DNA from: Asterella californica
Lineage: Eukaryota > Streptophyta > Marchantiopsida > Marchantiales > Aytoniaceae
Reading direction: 5' to 3'
DNA: 64,000 nt
Assembly (NCBI GenBank): GCA_036924285.1
Contig: JAYKYS010000008.1
Span: 16,353,001 to 16,417,000, forward strand
Part shown: piece after piece, positions 44,350 through 54,597 of the stretch
Layout of the letters: the number at the start of each line of letters is the position of its first letter
How positions within the stretch are numbered: the stretch's first letter is position 1
Program-made: the position numbers and the translations under genes
The notes under the pieces: generated by a model
Databases searched by the model: none
The model's input: the letters and a program-made list of their open reading frames with translations, nothing else
What the model was told of the DNA's origin: nothing

Positions 44350-44367
44350 TTCACGTCGAGTTCACCA
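44350..44367 (-). other. Primer-binding-site candidate, element T unit 1
   Basis: The plus strand ttcacgtcgagttcacca ends in CCA like a tRNA 3' end, 11 nt from the LTR edge. It is conserved in family X. I cannot name the tRNA. Confidence 0.6.
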
Positions 44368-44378
44368 AAAAGAGAGTA

Positions 44379-45751
44379 TGTCGGAGTGTGATCCGTCTAC
44401 CTAGGAAAGCACCGGGCTTCTGGCTGTGGTTGTTTACTCAAGAGGTTGGCTTTCAGGTCACAACAGGAGCTATAAACACTCACACAGGAGTGTAGGATCG
44501 TCTGATATGCTCAAAAAGCAAAATTTAGGTCTCACTGGTAGTAATAGGCTTAAGCGGTGAACTTTGACACTCAAAGAGAGGAAAACTATGAAGGTTTAGA
44601 CTTCTAAACTTCCCCTACATGTAAATGAGGAACTACTGAACACACACACGAAGTTTCAGCCTGAGATTGAATTCTAGCACCGAGATGTTGACAGAAAAGT
44701 TCTGAATAAGAGAATTATGGCAATTTCTGGTACCTAGACAGCTTTTCAGACATAGAACAGAGAATTGGCTCGATGAATTTCAAATCTTCTCACAGTATTT
44801 GAAGTCTACAGGATGCTGAACATCCCTGTGAAGTTGGGACTCCTGATTGTTTGTAGAACTCCAGATCTCCTTCTCTAAAGTTGCTGCTCTAGATTAAGAG
44901 CTTTTCAGACCCCCTCTGCTTCAGCGGCCGCCCTGAATTACTCAATTACTCAAACGATTCGAAACTTTTTGGACAGTCGTAGCCCTCCTGACAGTGAACG
45001 CAACCACGAAGTTTTGAAGTGATTTCCTCAATTCTGCTGCAATTGGCACCGAAAACCCCAAAATCAACAAAAGTGACGCAGTTTTGGCACAATCCGAACT
45101 TCAATTGGGCATAACTCCTTGTTTATTGATCCAAATCGAGCAAAAATTTCACTGACAGTGCTTGGCACGACGAGCTCTCTCTTCCTGTGTTCTCAGATTT
45201 CGAAGATCCCCAACCAAATGCTCGAACTCTCCTCTAGAGCTCTGTTTCTAAACTTAGAGTTTTACAAAAGACAAAAATGGACCAATGGGAGTTCATAGCT
45301 CCACTTGACTGTCCTTTTGTGCCTTAAACTACCTGGTAACTTATCTACACTCATAGGCTACCACGTCAAGCCCCCTAGAGTGCCAGCGTAATACTTAAAC
45401 TACCTAAAACGACACGTAGCCCCGAAAAATAACTTAAATCAGCTAGAAAGCGTGCATGGGCGACAAGTAGGTACAACCCATGAGCTCAAACCCCTATCAG
45501 CATGGAAACCCTAAGTTATGTACATTGAACGTCATAGACAAGTAAGAAGTCACTTGCACAAGCGCACAAATGCTTGAACAAGACAACTAACATACTATCA
45601 GCCTGCTAGGACTCAAAATAGTGTTAACACCATATGCAAAGGTGTCAAACATATACATAAAGGACTAGAAGTAATATGAGCTAACTTCTAGAACTACCAA
45701 ACCTAAGCGTCGGAGTAGAAGTCAAGCATGTAGCCGCCAAATGGCGCGACA
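44379..45751 (-). repeat. Element T LTR 2 (shared middle LTR)
   Basis: 1373 bp. It acts as 5' LTR of unit 1 and 3' LTR of unit 2. It has a unique base change near 45209 compared with LTR 1 and LTR 3. Confidence 0.93.
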
Positions 45752-45764
45752 TCCACCCCCTCTG
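45752..45764 (-). other. Polypurine tract, element T unit 2
   Basis: Same sequence as in unit 1, 7315 bp further right. Confidence 0.8.
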
Positions 45765-45798
45765 AACCTGCACATCCTCCGGTATGTGCCAGACCAGA

Positions 45799-47268
45799 TC
45801 AAGACTCTTCAGCTTCAGCTTCAAATTCATCTTCAACCTCCATTGAGTCTTCAGCTTCATCCTCAGTAAGCTCTGTAATGTTCTGGTCGTCCCCTCTCCT
45901 TCTAAAGAGCTTGATTCTCTTCCCTGCGACTGGTATCTTGAGCACTGCACCATCTAACTCTCTCAAAGAATATGTGGCATTATCATAAACTTCTAACACC
46001 ACATAAGGTCCGAACCATCTCTTGGAAAACTTTCTGATAGCGCTATGCTGATTATCAAGACTACTATCATAGACTAACACCCAATCACCTTCCTTAACTG
46101 GTTTGGGCCGTAATCTATGCGTCCTATCAAATCTGCCTTTGTTTCTCTCTCTAGCAGTCTTTAACCTTTCCACAGCTTTGGCAACATCTTCAGGTCTTCG
46201 TTCTAACTGCTGGATCTTTAGCGCAAGAAGATCCTCCGTACTTCTACCATCTTCCCATGGCAAAACATTCCAAGTAGGCACAACCTCCTCAATCGGCATC
46301 ACAGGTTTTTGCCCTAGTATCAACTCTGCTGGCATGTAACCTGTAACGGTACTATGAGTTGTACGATCTGCCCACAAAGCAAATGGTAGCAGTCTAGGCC
46401 ATTCACGGATCTTACCCTTGCAAGCTTTTACCAAAGCTTTGATGATTGGCGGATGACCTCTTTCGCTCTTGCCATTCCCTTCAGGATTGTAAGCAGTGGT
46501 TAACGCCAACTTGATTCCCAATCGCTTGAAGAACTCAACAGCTTCTTGTGCATCCAGCTCACCCCTATCTGCAGTGATCTTTCCCACACACCCATACCTA
46601 CAAATAACATCTTCAAGTAGAAAGCGGCAGACACTAGCAGTGGTCTTCGTCCTCAGGGCACGGCCTTCGACTTGGTTAGATAGATCTTCTCTAGCCAAGA
46701 CTAGATACCTCATTTGTCCAAGTCCAAATGGCATAGTTACCAGATCAACTACCCATTTATAATGAATGGCTAAAGGATAAGTAGGATGCAATCCATCACG
46801 ATGGCGTACATTGGAGTACATCTGGCAAGGTATACAGGATGAAACAAACTGTACTACATCCTTATACATACCCTTCCACCAATACTTTTCCTTCATCTTG
46901 GCAAATGTAGCCCAAACTCCTCTATGACCAGCCCATAAACTCTCATGGAACTCCTTGATCAGCTTCTGCTGCAATTCCAAGTCACATACTACCCGCTGCG
47001 GTATACCTCCTTGTAGCTTAAGGCGCTTCCATAGATGTCCTCCATGTAAAAAGTAACCATAAGCTGTTCTACGGATCCTCTTGAAATCAACATCAGACCA
47101 GCCTTCTTGCCTTTCCAATGAACTCAAATAGCGCCCAAGATCCAACCACTCGCCATCATACATAGTTTCCTCAAAAAACTCCAACGAGGCTGCAAAACAA
47201 CTTCTATCTCTTCTAGCAAGAGCACTAGAATAGAACTCTGTTCCCACATCCTCCTGGTCATCTATCAT
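45799..47268 (-). CDS. Element T integrase, unit 2
   Basis: The protein is identical to the unit 1 integrase (489 residues) with the same HHCC and catalytic D, D, E residues. It overlaps the RT frame stop by the same ATGA. Confidence 0.92.
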   Translation of the reverse strand: MIDDQEDVGTEFYSSALARRDRSCFAASLEFFEETMYDGEWLDLGRYLSSLERQEGWSDVDFKRIRRTAYGYFLHGGHLWKRLKLQGGIPQRVVCDLELQQKLIKEFHESLWAGHRGVWATFAKMKEKYWWKGMYKDVVQFVSSCIPCQMYSNVRHRDGLHPTYPLAIHYKWVVDLVTMPFGLGQMRYLVLAREDLSNQVEGRALRTKTTASVCRFLLEDVICRYGCVGKITADRGELDAQEAVEFFKRLGIKLALTTAYNPEGNGKSERGHPPIIKALVKACKGKIREWPRLLPFALWADRTTHSTVTGYMPAELILGQKPVMPIEEVVPTWNVLPWEDGRSTEDLLALKIQQLERRPEDVAKAVERLKTARERNKGRFDRTHRLRPKPVKEGDWVLVYDSSLDNQHSAIRKFSKRWFGPYVVLEVYDNATYSLRELDGAVLKIPVAGKRIKLFRRRGDDQNITELTEDEAEDSMEVEDEFEAEAEES

Positions 47269-48560
47269 TTCCTAGCCCTTGATAACATATCTGCCACAGG
47301 ATTGTCTTTCCCTGCAATATGTCTAAACTCTGGGTTCAAGGACTTGATATATGCTATCCACCTCAACATAGCAATATCTGGAGTTGTACAGCTAGTGATC
47401 ATTCCCAAGAGAGGTAAACAATCTGTCTCCACAACCACAGGTGCTCCTATCAAGTATTCCTTGTCACTCTTCATCGCAGTAACTACTCCCCATAGTTCTC
47501 TTTTTACCTGAGGGTAGTCTCTCTGCCGTGAACTTAACACCTTAGCTCCAAAACGCACCACATATCTATTTCCATCCTCATCATCCTGTCCTACAGCCCA
47601 TCCAATGCCAATAGGACTAGTATCAACAGTAATGATAACAGATCTGCCCAACTCATATGTTACCTTCCGGGGAGTTGGCGGTGAAGCCAAAAGATCCTTC
47701 AACTTCCTCATAGACTCGCTTTGCTCCTCTTGCCACTGAAATCTTTGCCCCTTCCTCAGCAGCTTGTACAACGGATCTGCTACATGTGCAAAGTGTGGAA
47801 TCCATATATGATAAAACACACATGCTCCTAGAAACCTTCTCACCTCAGTAACCGATCCACATGTCTCCTTCATCCTTCGGATGGCATCAACCTTGTTTGG
47901 ACAAGGTTTCCGACCATAAGATCCACACAGATGTCCCACTATTAACACCTCTTGTACTCCAAACACAGACTTGGCTCCTGATAAAGTCAAATGAACCTCT
48001 TCCAATCGACTCAGTATCTTATCACAATCAGCTATGTGATCTGCTACAAACTTACGGCACCCCCTCTGATCTTTTACCTCATTCTTCTCCTCCTCAGCAC
48101 ATCCTTTGATCGGCACATCATCAAGGAATGGCATAGTTTTTTCAGGAATGAAATCCCTCAAAACTTTATTCATGCCATTCATCATATGTGCTACAGAATT
48201 GGTAGCACCTTGTGGCAAGGTGCACATCCTTAGTAACCCCAAAGGTGTCCTCATTGTAGTCAAGTCTCTACTCTCAGAGGATAGTTGAAACTGATCATAA
48301 CTTGAATATAAGTCTCCCATCGAATAGATAGCACGACCAGCAAAAACCTCTGCAAACTCGTCTACAATAGGTCCTATACCCATATTCCTGATAGTCACCT
48401 TGTTAACTGGCTGCATATCTTGAATGAATCTCAAAGCTCCACTTTTCTTCGGAACAGTAAACCATCTGCTAGAATAGGGAGCTATAGATGGTTCCAAGAT
48501 ACCCATCCTAATCCTCTCATTGAGCAAGTCTATCAGCTTTGGCAGATGAGCTCTAGGCAC
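47265..48560 (-). CDS. Element T reverse transcriptase and RNase H, unit 2
   Basis: The protein is identical to the unit 1 frame (431 residues). The FLDD active site and RNase H residues are present, and the same upstream TAG (at 48579-48581) cuts it from its N-terminal part. Confidence 0.88.
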   Translation of the reverse strand: MPRAHLPKLIDLLNERIRMGILEPSIAPYSSRWFTVPKKSGALRFIQDMQPVNKVTIRNMGIGPIVDEFAEVFAGRAIYSMGDLYSSYDQFQLSSESRDLTTMRTPLGLLRMCTLPQGATNSVAHMMNGMNKVLRDFIPEKTMPFLDDVPIKGCAEEEKNEVKDQRGCRKFVADHIADCDKILSRLEEVHLTLSGAKSVFGVQEVLIVGHLCGSYGRKPCPNKVDAIRRMKETCGSVTEVRRFLGACVFYHIWIPHFAHVADPLYKLLRKGQRFQWQEEQSESMRKLKDLLASPPTPRKVTYELGRSVIITVDTSPIGIGWAVGQDDEDGNRYVVRFGAKVLSSRQRDYPQVKRELWGVVTAMKSDKEYLIGAPVVVETDCLPLLGMITSCTTPDIAMLRWIAYIKSLNPEFRHIAGKDNPVADMLSRARK

Positions 48561-48578
48561 AGGGATAGGACGTAGATT

Positions 48579-49169
48579 CTAAGGCACATGCGGTGTAGTA
48601 AAGATTACCATAGGTGCAACCACACTTGGATCTACACATCCTACTTCATGTGACTCAAATGCAAACGCCTTACCATGCCTAGATAGCATCTCCCTGAAGC
48701 TCTTCTTCTCTTGCTCAGTAAGAAATCCATCACCTCCAATCCTCAGCTCCTTCAGTGTTGTTTCTGTGAACTGGTGCCCAATTCTTCTCGGTCCTCTGAG
48801 CGTCGGTTCTCGTGCAGCTTGCTCCATCTTCTGATTGTAATCGAGTGGTAAAGGCAAAGCCACTGGTTTGACTTTCTTTGCCACTGACTTGTACTTGGTC
48901 TCCACATACACCTCTTGCCGATCTATAAACTTATCAATTACATCATAAAGCTCCTTGGAGCTCACTCTCACCACTCTATCTACATCATCTATAGAACTTT
49001 CTACTATAGATTTCAACTCCCCTATAGTATCTACCAAATACTGCTCTTCAAACACTCCAGATATGTATTCATCTCTTGCTAACTCTCCACTGTTCCACAA
49101 AGACTGCTGTACACACTTCACATGTTGCCTCTCAAACCTCTTCAGATTCTCAACCTTCCTATAACACAC
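48579..49169 (-). pseudogene. Element T linker region before RT, unit 2
   Basis: Identical to the unit 1 segment at 41264-41854, with the same terminal TAG and the same lost frame continuity with the protease ORF. Confidence 0.75.
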
Positions 49170-49246
49170 TGATCCACATGATGTCAGTCCTAAGAAGCTA
49201 GTGGATAAAGCTTCCTGCTCTACTGGATCAGGCGAGAATCTTAGCT

Positions 49247-50455
49247 CTACTGTACCGTTGAAGTCTCGCTCTTCAATGGTACTCTGCCAAAACCCTTAGA
49301 CTCTCTAAACTCCTGAGTAATCTTAGGTAGTGGACGGTCTCTCAAGCTGTCACGATTCCTCTCATGTTCTGCAGCAACGGTCAAAAACTGAACAGCTCTT
49401 TTGCCGTCTCTACTACGTATCCTAGCATAGGCTGAACCATCATCCATAACTCGTGTCTCCATTCTAACAGCAGTAATGTAAGGCTGCCCTAGAATGATAG
49501 GATAGGTTGACATGTCTTGTACAAAGAAATTCTGAACATCACTGATGTCACCCACAGTTACCTTGATGTTGGGACAAGCACCATAGAGTTCTCCCCTCTG
49601 GTTGTTGGCAGCACGGATAAGCCATCCATGGTCGGTGTCTATGGGCCACCTTCCACGCTTGTACAACTCCTTAGACATCAGATTAATCTCTGAGCCGTGA
49701 TCAATCAATGCCACCACAGGTTCCTCTAGATCTCCTAACTTCACCAAGGTCTCAGTGGTTGCTCTTGCCCAATGGTTGTGAGAGTAATGGCTCTTCTGCG
49801 ATGCTTCCACCTCATCTTCAAACCTCACGTGCTGATCTGATCTCCCCTCTGATACTTGAGAGCAATAACCAGCAATCTCATCTTCCTCATCCTCCGACAG
49901 TTTGGTCCCTAGAGCGTTAAGCGTAGCTGCTTCACCCAAAATCTGACGTTTCCTCTTGATGATATCTATAATAACCTCATGGAACTCACGCTTTGCTATC
50001 CCAAGAATCTCACCCAAAGTAAACTCAACTTTTCCATTCAAGATACGGTTCTCTAACACCTGCTTCAAGTCTGTAGCAATCTCAATGTCAGACTGAAGTT
50101 TGTATGCAGGCATCTTACCCTTCTCCTTGCTTCTCTCCTTCTCCTTTGGTGTTGTAGGTGGTAGATCCTCCATAGTCTCCTCCCGAGTAGGTGTTGTCTC
50201 CTGTCTTGTCTCTGGTCTAGCCCTTTCACTCCTTGTAGCAGGTCGTTTGGCTGTAGAAGCCTCACCTGCATCCTCTCTCCTGCGTTTTTCTTCTAGTAGA
50301 GCTTCATGCTGACTTCTTGCAACATAAGCATGCACTGACATAGTGTCTACAGGGTCATTCCATCCTGTAGTTTCTCGAATTGAGTTGCCAACCCTCCGTA
50401 GCACATCCTTGTCTAAATCTGTTCTAGCTACGGACCGCACTACATCAGACCACAA
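49247..50455 (-). CDS. Element T protease-region ORF, unit 2
   Basis: Identical 402-residue frame to unit 1. The DHG active-site triplet and the downstream frameshift are the same. Confidence 0.82.
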   Translation of the reverse strand: MWSDVVRSVARTDLDKDVLRRVGNSIRETTGWNDPVDTMSVHAYVARSQHEALLEEKRRREDAGEASTAKRPATRSERARPETRQETTPTREETMEDLPPTTPKEKERSKEKGKMPAYKLQSDIEIATDLKQVLENRILNGKVEFTLGEILGIAKREFHEVIIDIIKRKRQILGEAATLNALGTKLSEDEEDEIAGYCSQVSEGRSDQHVRFEDEVEASQKSHYSHNHWARATTETLVKLGDLEEPVVALIDHGSEINLMSKELYKRGRWPIDTDHGWLIRAANNQRGELYGACPNIKVTVGDISDVQNFFVQDMSTYPIILGQPYITAVRMETRVMDDGSAYARIRSRDGKRAVQFLTVAAEHERNRDSLRDRPLPKITQEFRESKGFGRVPLKSETSTVQ

Positions 50456-51617
50456 CCCAGTAGTCCCTTTCTCTCTCTATCTCCACTTTCACTCCACAGG
50501 TAGCAGCATTCACAAGAGAAACAGCATGTGATGCTGATATCTCATTCACAAGCCTCTTCATACCACCCTTGCCAAAGTTGGTTCCCAACATCATCCCAGT
50601 CTCTCTCAGATGGATCTTACCATCTTTGAAGAAGATCAGATCCTTCCTCAATGCATCTGAAAACTCTCCATAGTCTCTCCTTACATGGTCTAGGCTATCA
50701 CACCATATACAACGATGAACAAAGCCTTCCCTCATCTGAGGTCTCTGCATAGCAGGCTGTACATTCTGCTCCTTCTCTTCTAACCTGGTGAGCTTAAGCT
50801 TAAGCTCCTTCATACCCTTAATCAACTCATCAAGCGGTGAGTCTTCTTCTCTAGCAATTACCAAAGCGGGCTTAGTATGCAACTGCTTGACAGGAATTAT
50901 CAGAGGTGCTGCTTCACTTACCACCACCTTGTCCCTTCTTCTCTGTCTCTTGGTCAGCAAAGAAACAGCCTCTTCAACCTCCTTCCAGTCAGTCTTCAAT
51001 CCTCTCTCCTCACTCTTGTCTTCTAGCAACAACTCAAGCTTCTCCTGAATAGTCACGTCCGCTGCTTGTAAGAAAAGCTCGGTCTTCTCAACCTCTAGTG
51101 TAAGCTTCTCTGTCCTAGAAAGCTGAGCATATTGACGATCAAACTCCCTTAACAACTCATTTACAGACAAACCTTTGTTAGGCTTCACCACCCACTCCAA
51201 GAACGTTCTCTTGGTCACCCTTTCTGAATCTTCAGTGTAGTACTCCTCCTTCAAAGCGCGCATAAAGCTCTCCCAACTCTGTCCTTGCTGCTGCTTGAGT
51301 TCCTTCACACGCCCACGAATCTCAGGCACAACAGCAAGTTCAAAGTTCTCCACCATCTCCTTCTCAGGTACCTTGTTCACCTCCATCTCCCTAGCATAGT
51401 ATCTCACGTACTTGGAAATATCTGTCCCCTTAAACAGGTCCATCTGGTGCACCACAGATTGCAACGCCTTGGTTGCTAACACCTCCTTCCTCTCTGTGCT
51501 CTGCTGCTGCTGCATAAACATGTGAAAAGCTTGGAACATCTTCATCGTAGCAGCATCCAACTGAGCAGGTTGCTGAGCAGCAGCAACACCTCCACTTGAT
51601 GATCCTTGGTTGGCCAT
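50445..51617 (-). CDS. Element T Gag, unit 2
   Basis: The 390-residue frame is the same as unit 1 Gag except for one V to A change in SASH(V/A)VSLVN. The zinc knuckle lacks its fourth ligand (Tyr). It begins 76 nt inside LTR 3. Confidence 0.9.
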   Translation of the reverse strand: MANQGSSSGGVAAAQQPAQLDAATMKMFQAFHMFMQQQQSTERKEVLATKALQSVVHQMDLFKGTDISKYVRYYAREMEVNKVPEKEMVENFELAVVPEIRGRVKELKQQQGQSWESFMRALKEEYYTEDSERVTKRTFLEWVVKPNKGLSVNELLREFDRQYAQLSRTEKLTLEVEKTELFLQAADVTIQEKLELLLEDKSEERGLKTDWKEVEEAVSLLTKRQRRRDKVVVSEAAPLIIPVKQLHTKPALVIAREEDSPLDELIKGMKELKLKLTRLEEKEQNVQPAMQRPQMREGFVHRCIWCDSLDHVRRDYGEFSDALRKDLIFFKDGKIHLRETGMMLGTNFGKGGMKRLVNEISASHAVSLVNAATCGVKVEIERERDYWVVV

Positions 51618-51664
51618 GATATCTGATCCTGTAACACTCTCAAGAAAACTCCCACCCTAGGTGT

Positions 51665-51682
51665 TTCACGTCGAGTTCACCA
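51665..51682 (-). other. Primer-binding-site candidate, element T unit 2
   Basis: Same 18-nt motif as in unit 1, 11 nt from LTR 3. Confidence 0.6.
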
Positions 51683-51693
51683 AAAAGAGAGTA

Positions 51694-53066
51694 TGTCGGA
51701 GTGTGATCCGTCTACCTAGGAAAGCACCGGGCTTCTGGCTGTGGTTGTTTACTCAAGAGGTTGGCTTTCAGGTCACAACAGGAGCTATAAACACTCACAC
51801 AGGAGTGTAGGATCGTCTGATATGCTCAAAAAGCAAAATTTAGGTCTCACTGGTAGTAATAGGCTTAAGCGGTGAACTTTGACACTCAAAGAGAGGAAAA
51901 CTATGAAGGTTTAGACTTCTAAACTTCCCCTACATGTAAATGAGGAACTACTGAACACACACACGAAGTTTCAGCCTGAGATTGAATTCTAGCACCGAGA
52001 TGTTGACAGAAAAGTTCTGAATAAGAGAATTATGGCAATTTCTGGTACCTAGACAGCTTTTCAGACATAGAACAGAGAATTGGCTCGATGAATTTCAAAT
52101 CTTCTCACAGTATTTGAAGTCTACAGGATGCTGAACATCCCTGTGAAGTTGGGACTCCTGATTGTTTGTAGAACTCCAGATCTCCTTCTCTAAAGTTGCT
52201 GCTCTAGATTAAGAGCTTTTCAGACCCCCTCTGCTTCAGCGGCCGCCCTGAATTACTCAATTACTCAAACGATTCGAAACTTTTTGGACAGTCGTAGCCC
52301 TCCTGACAGTGAACGCAACCACGAAGTTTTGAAGTGATTTCCTCAATTCTGCTGCAATTGGCACCGAAAACCCCAAAATCAACAAAAGTGACGCAGTTTT
52401 GGCACAATCCGAACTTCAATTGGGCATAACTCCTTGTTTATTGATCCAAATCGAGCAAAAATTTCACTGACAGTGCTTGGCACGACGAGCTCTCTCTTCC
52501 TGTGTTCTCAGATTTCGAAGATCCCCCACCAAATGCTCGAACTCTCCTCTAGAGCTCTGTTTCTAAACTTAGAGTTTTACAAAAGACAAAAATGGACCAA
52601 TGGGAGTTCATAGCTCCACTTGACTGTCCTTTTGTGCCTTAAACTACCTGGTAACTTATCTACACTCATAGGCTACCACGTCAAGCCCCCTAGAGTGCCA
52701 GCGTAATACTTAAACTACCTAAAACGACACGTAGCCCCGAAAAATAACTTAAATCAGCTAGAAAGCGTGCATGGGCGACAAGTAGGTACAACCCATGAGC
52801 TCAAACCCCTATCAGCATGGAAACCCTAAGTTATGTACATTGAACGTCATAGACAAGTAAGAAGTCACTTGCACAAGCGCACAAATGCTTGAACAAGACA
52901 ACTAACATACTATCAGCCTGCTAGGACTCAAAATAGTGTTAACACCATATGCAAAGGTGTCAAACATATACATAAAGGACTAGAAGTAATATGAGCTAAC
53001 TTCTAGAACTATCAAACCTAAGCGTCGGAGTAGAAGTCAAGCATGTAGCCGCCAAATGGCGCGACA
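51694..53066 (-). repeat. Element T LTR 3 (5' end of array)
   Basis: 1373 bp, TGTCG..CGACA, followed by GCGT (53067-53070), the right copy of the target duplication. Confidence 0.93.
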
Positions 53067-53150
53067 GCGTGACGAAAGCGATGGAGTTGCAAAGGACCGA
53101 TTTGAGTCAAATTTTTACTTCTTACGATCAAATTTCTCATTGTTCTTCTC
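53067..53150 (+). repeat. Family X LTR relic, right part
   Basis: It continues the X LTR interrupted at 37063. The blocks agcgatggagttgcaaagga and ttacttcttacgatcaaatt match the X LTR regions near 6770-6830 and (reverse complement) 61.76-61.82 kb. It ends around 53150, where unrelated sequence begins. Confidence 0.65.
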
Positions 53151-54287
53151 GAAAAGAATTCCAAACTGCTTGTTTGGAATCTCATTGATATCTAGATAGT
53201 AAGATCTATCTATAGGAGAAAATGATATCAGTCCAGTTTTAGTTAATAGATAGATCTCCACTTATGGTTCAAGTCCGGGTCCTTTTGCAACTGTAAGTCC
53301 AGTAAACATATAATAATTATCTTACTAACTTAAGATACAATTACCGTCTAGGTAACACATATATCTTTCCGATATTATAAGGAGAGTAAAAGTCCCCAAA
53401 GTCGATCGAGCATGCATATTCTCTCAAAACAATGTATTTAAAAAAAAGTTTGCTTTTTCTTTCTTATAAACGTCCTTTCATGCACAACGCTTAGACATCT
53501 AGTTAAAATATAAAACAATCTATCAACCCATAATGGCGACCGTCAGCGATCCACAGTTCTATACATAGATGTCTTTTTGATAAATTATGACTTTTCTCTT
53601 TCTTCTCCTTTACATATATTTTCACTTAACTTTAACATCTTCTAAAAGAAAGGAAGAATATGAAGTTTCGACCATAGAGGATTTTGTATTCTTTTCTGAT
53701 ATAGATATAGTTTCTTTTACGAGCCATAAAAATAGCTGTGGAAAATTCAAAAATAATAAACATAAAATTTCATGATGTGAATAGGGAGTGTCAAAGCTGC
53801 TTATCAAGATTATCTCTCAGCGGAAAACAATCATCATTCTTCATGTTATAGAAAAATCTACTGCGTACAGACGACAACAGTGTTGAATATTGTACCGTGC
53901 ATTCCAGGAAAAACATTCAACCAAATTACAAACATGAAATATTACCGTCTTCCAGCGAAAAAAAATTAACAGGTTAATCTGTTGTTCGAATAAAATAGCT
54001 ACAAGACGGATAATTTGAATTATACGACTAAGTGTTCTCTGATACTACGGTAGTAAGCTAGCACATTTTCCTGTTAAGTTTAAAGTGTCACCTCTGAAAT
54101 GTGAAAAATAAAATAAAATTCTTTTTATATAAAATTGATGTTCGAGGTTCTGTCGAACGTTCATGCAGTTTGACAAATACTGTTATACAGTAGCTTGATA
54201 TTAGGTTTTAGTACAAAGTGGGAGCATTAATCCACTCTAACCTCTCTCCGTAACAAAAATTACAGGACCCAGATGAAAAGACATACT
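53151..54287. other. AT-rich DNA, no gene recognised
   Basis: The stretch is AT-rich and closed in all frames. A short part near 53365-53425 (gatattataaggagag..cgatcgagcatgcatatt) resembles 4420-4475, so old dispersed repeats are present. Confidence 0.45.
54245..54278 (-). repeat. Four-copy dispersed repeat, copy 1
   Basis: Core gtaacaaaaattacaggacc. Related copies lie near 56350 (same strand), 56725 and 57005 (opposite strand). Confidence 0.45.
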
Positions 54288-54597
54288 GTAGTGACAAGCT
54301 AATTCGCGTATAAATTACTTTTTCACGAATAGGGTTGTGATTTTTTTCGAAATTATTGAGAGCTCTGCGTAACACGGTAATACCGTATATTTAGAACATG
54401 CGCGAAATTACCAGTGTTGCCTAAAAACATCTTATGTGAATTTTTAAACGTTTCAATACATGAAATATAGAATACTCAAAATACAAAATTTAGTATTTTG
54501 ACCTTGCATGAAAAGAGATACCATATTTAATAAGTTTATGTGAAAGCGTGAAACGAACTCATTTCTTTTCCATTTGCGCCTTTTAGCTTGTCACTAC
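54288..54597. mobile_element. Candidate MITE, 310 bp with 15-bp terminal inverted repeats
   Basis: gtagtgacaagctaa at the left end pairs exactly with ttagcttgtcactac at the right end. The interior is AT-rich and non-coding. I see no clear target duplication, so the ends may be slightly off or the match accidental. Confidence 0.45.

Larger units (their letters stand above)
37064..53066 (-). mobile_element. Element T: tandem Ty3/gypsy array, LTR-internal-LTR-internal-LTR
   Basis: Three 1373-bp LTRs (TGTCGGAG to GGCGCGACA) flank two 5942-bp internal regions with an exact period of 7315 bp. Total length is 16,003 bp, with one 4-bp duplication (GCGT) around the whole array. The minus-strand order is gag, protease, RT-RNase H, integrase, so it is Ty3/gypsy. 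The units are almost identical: the only coding change I found is one Gag residue (V or A), and LTR differences are single bases (for example near 45209 and 53012). It arose by unequal LTR recombination, or by integration of a cDNA concatemer, very recently. Both units share the same pol lesions, which therefore predate the duplication. Confidence 0.95.

Noticed and set aside
53240..53300. B-box-like ggttcaagtcc with an A-box-like element upstream
   Set aside because: The spacing is too short for a tRNA and no cloverleaf can be drawn.
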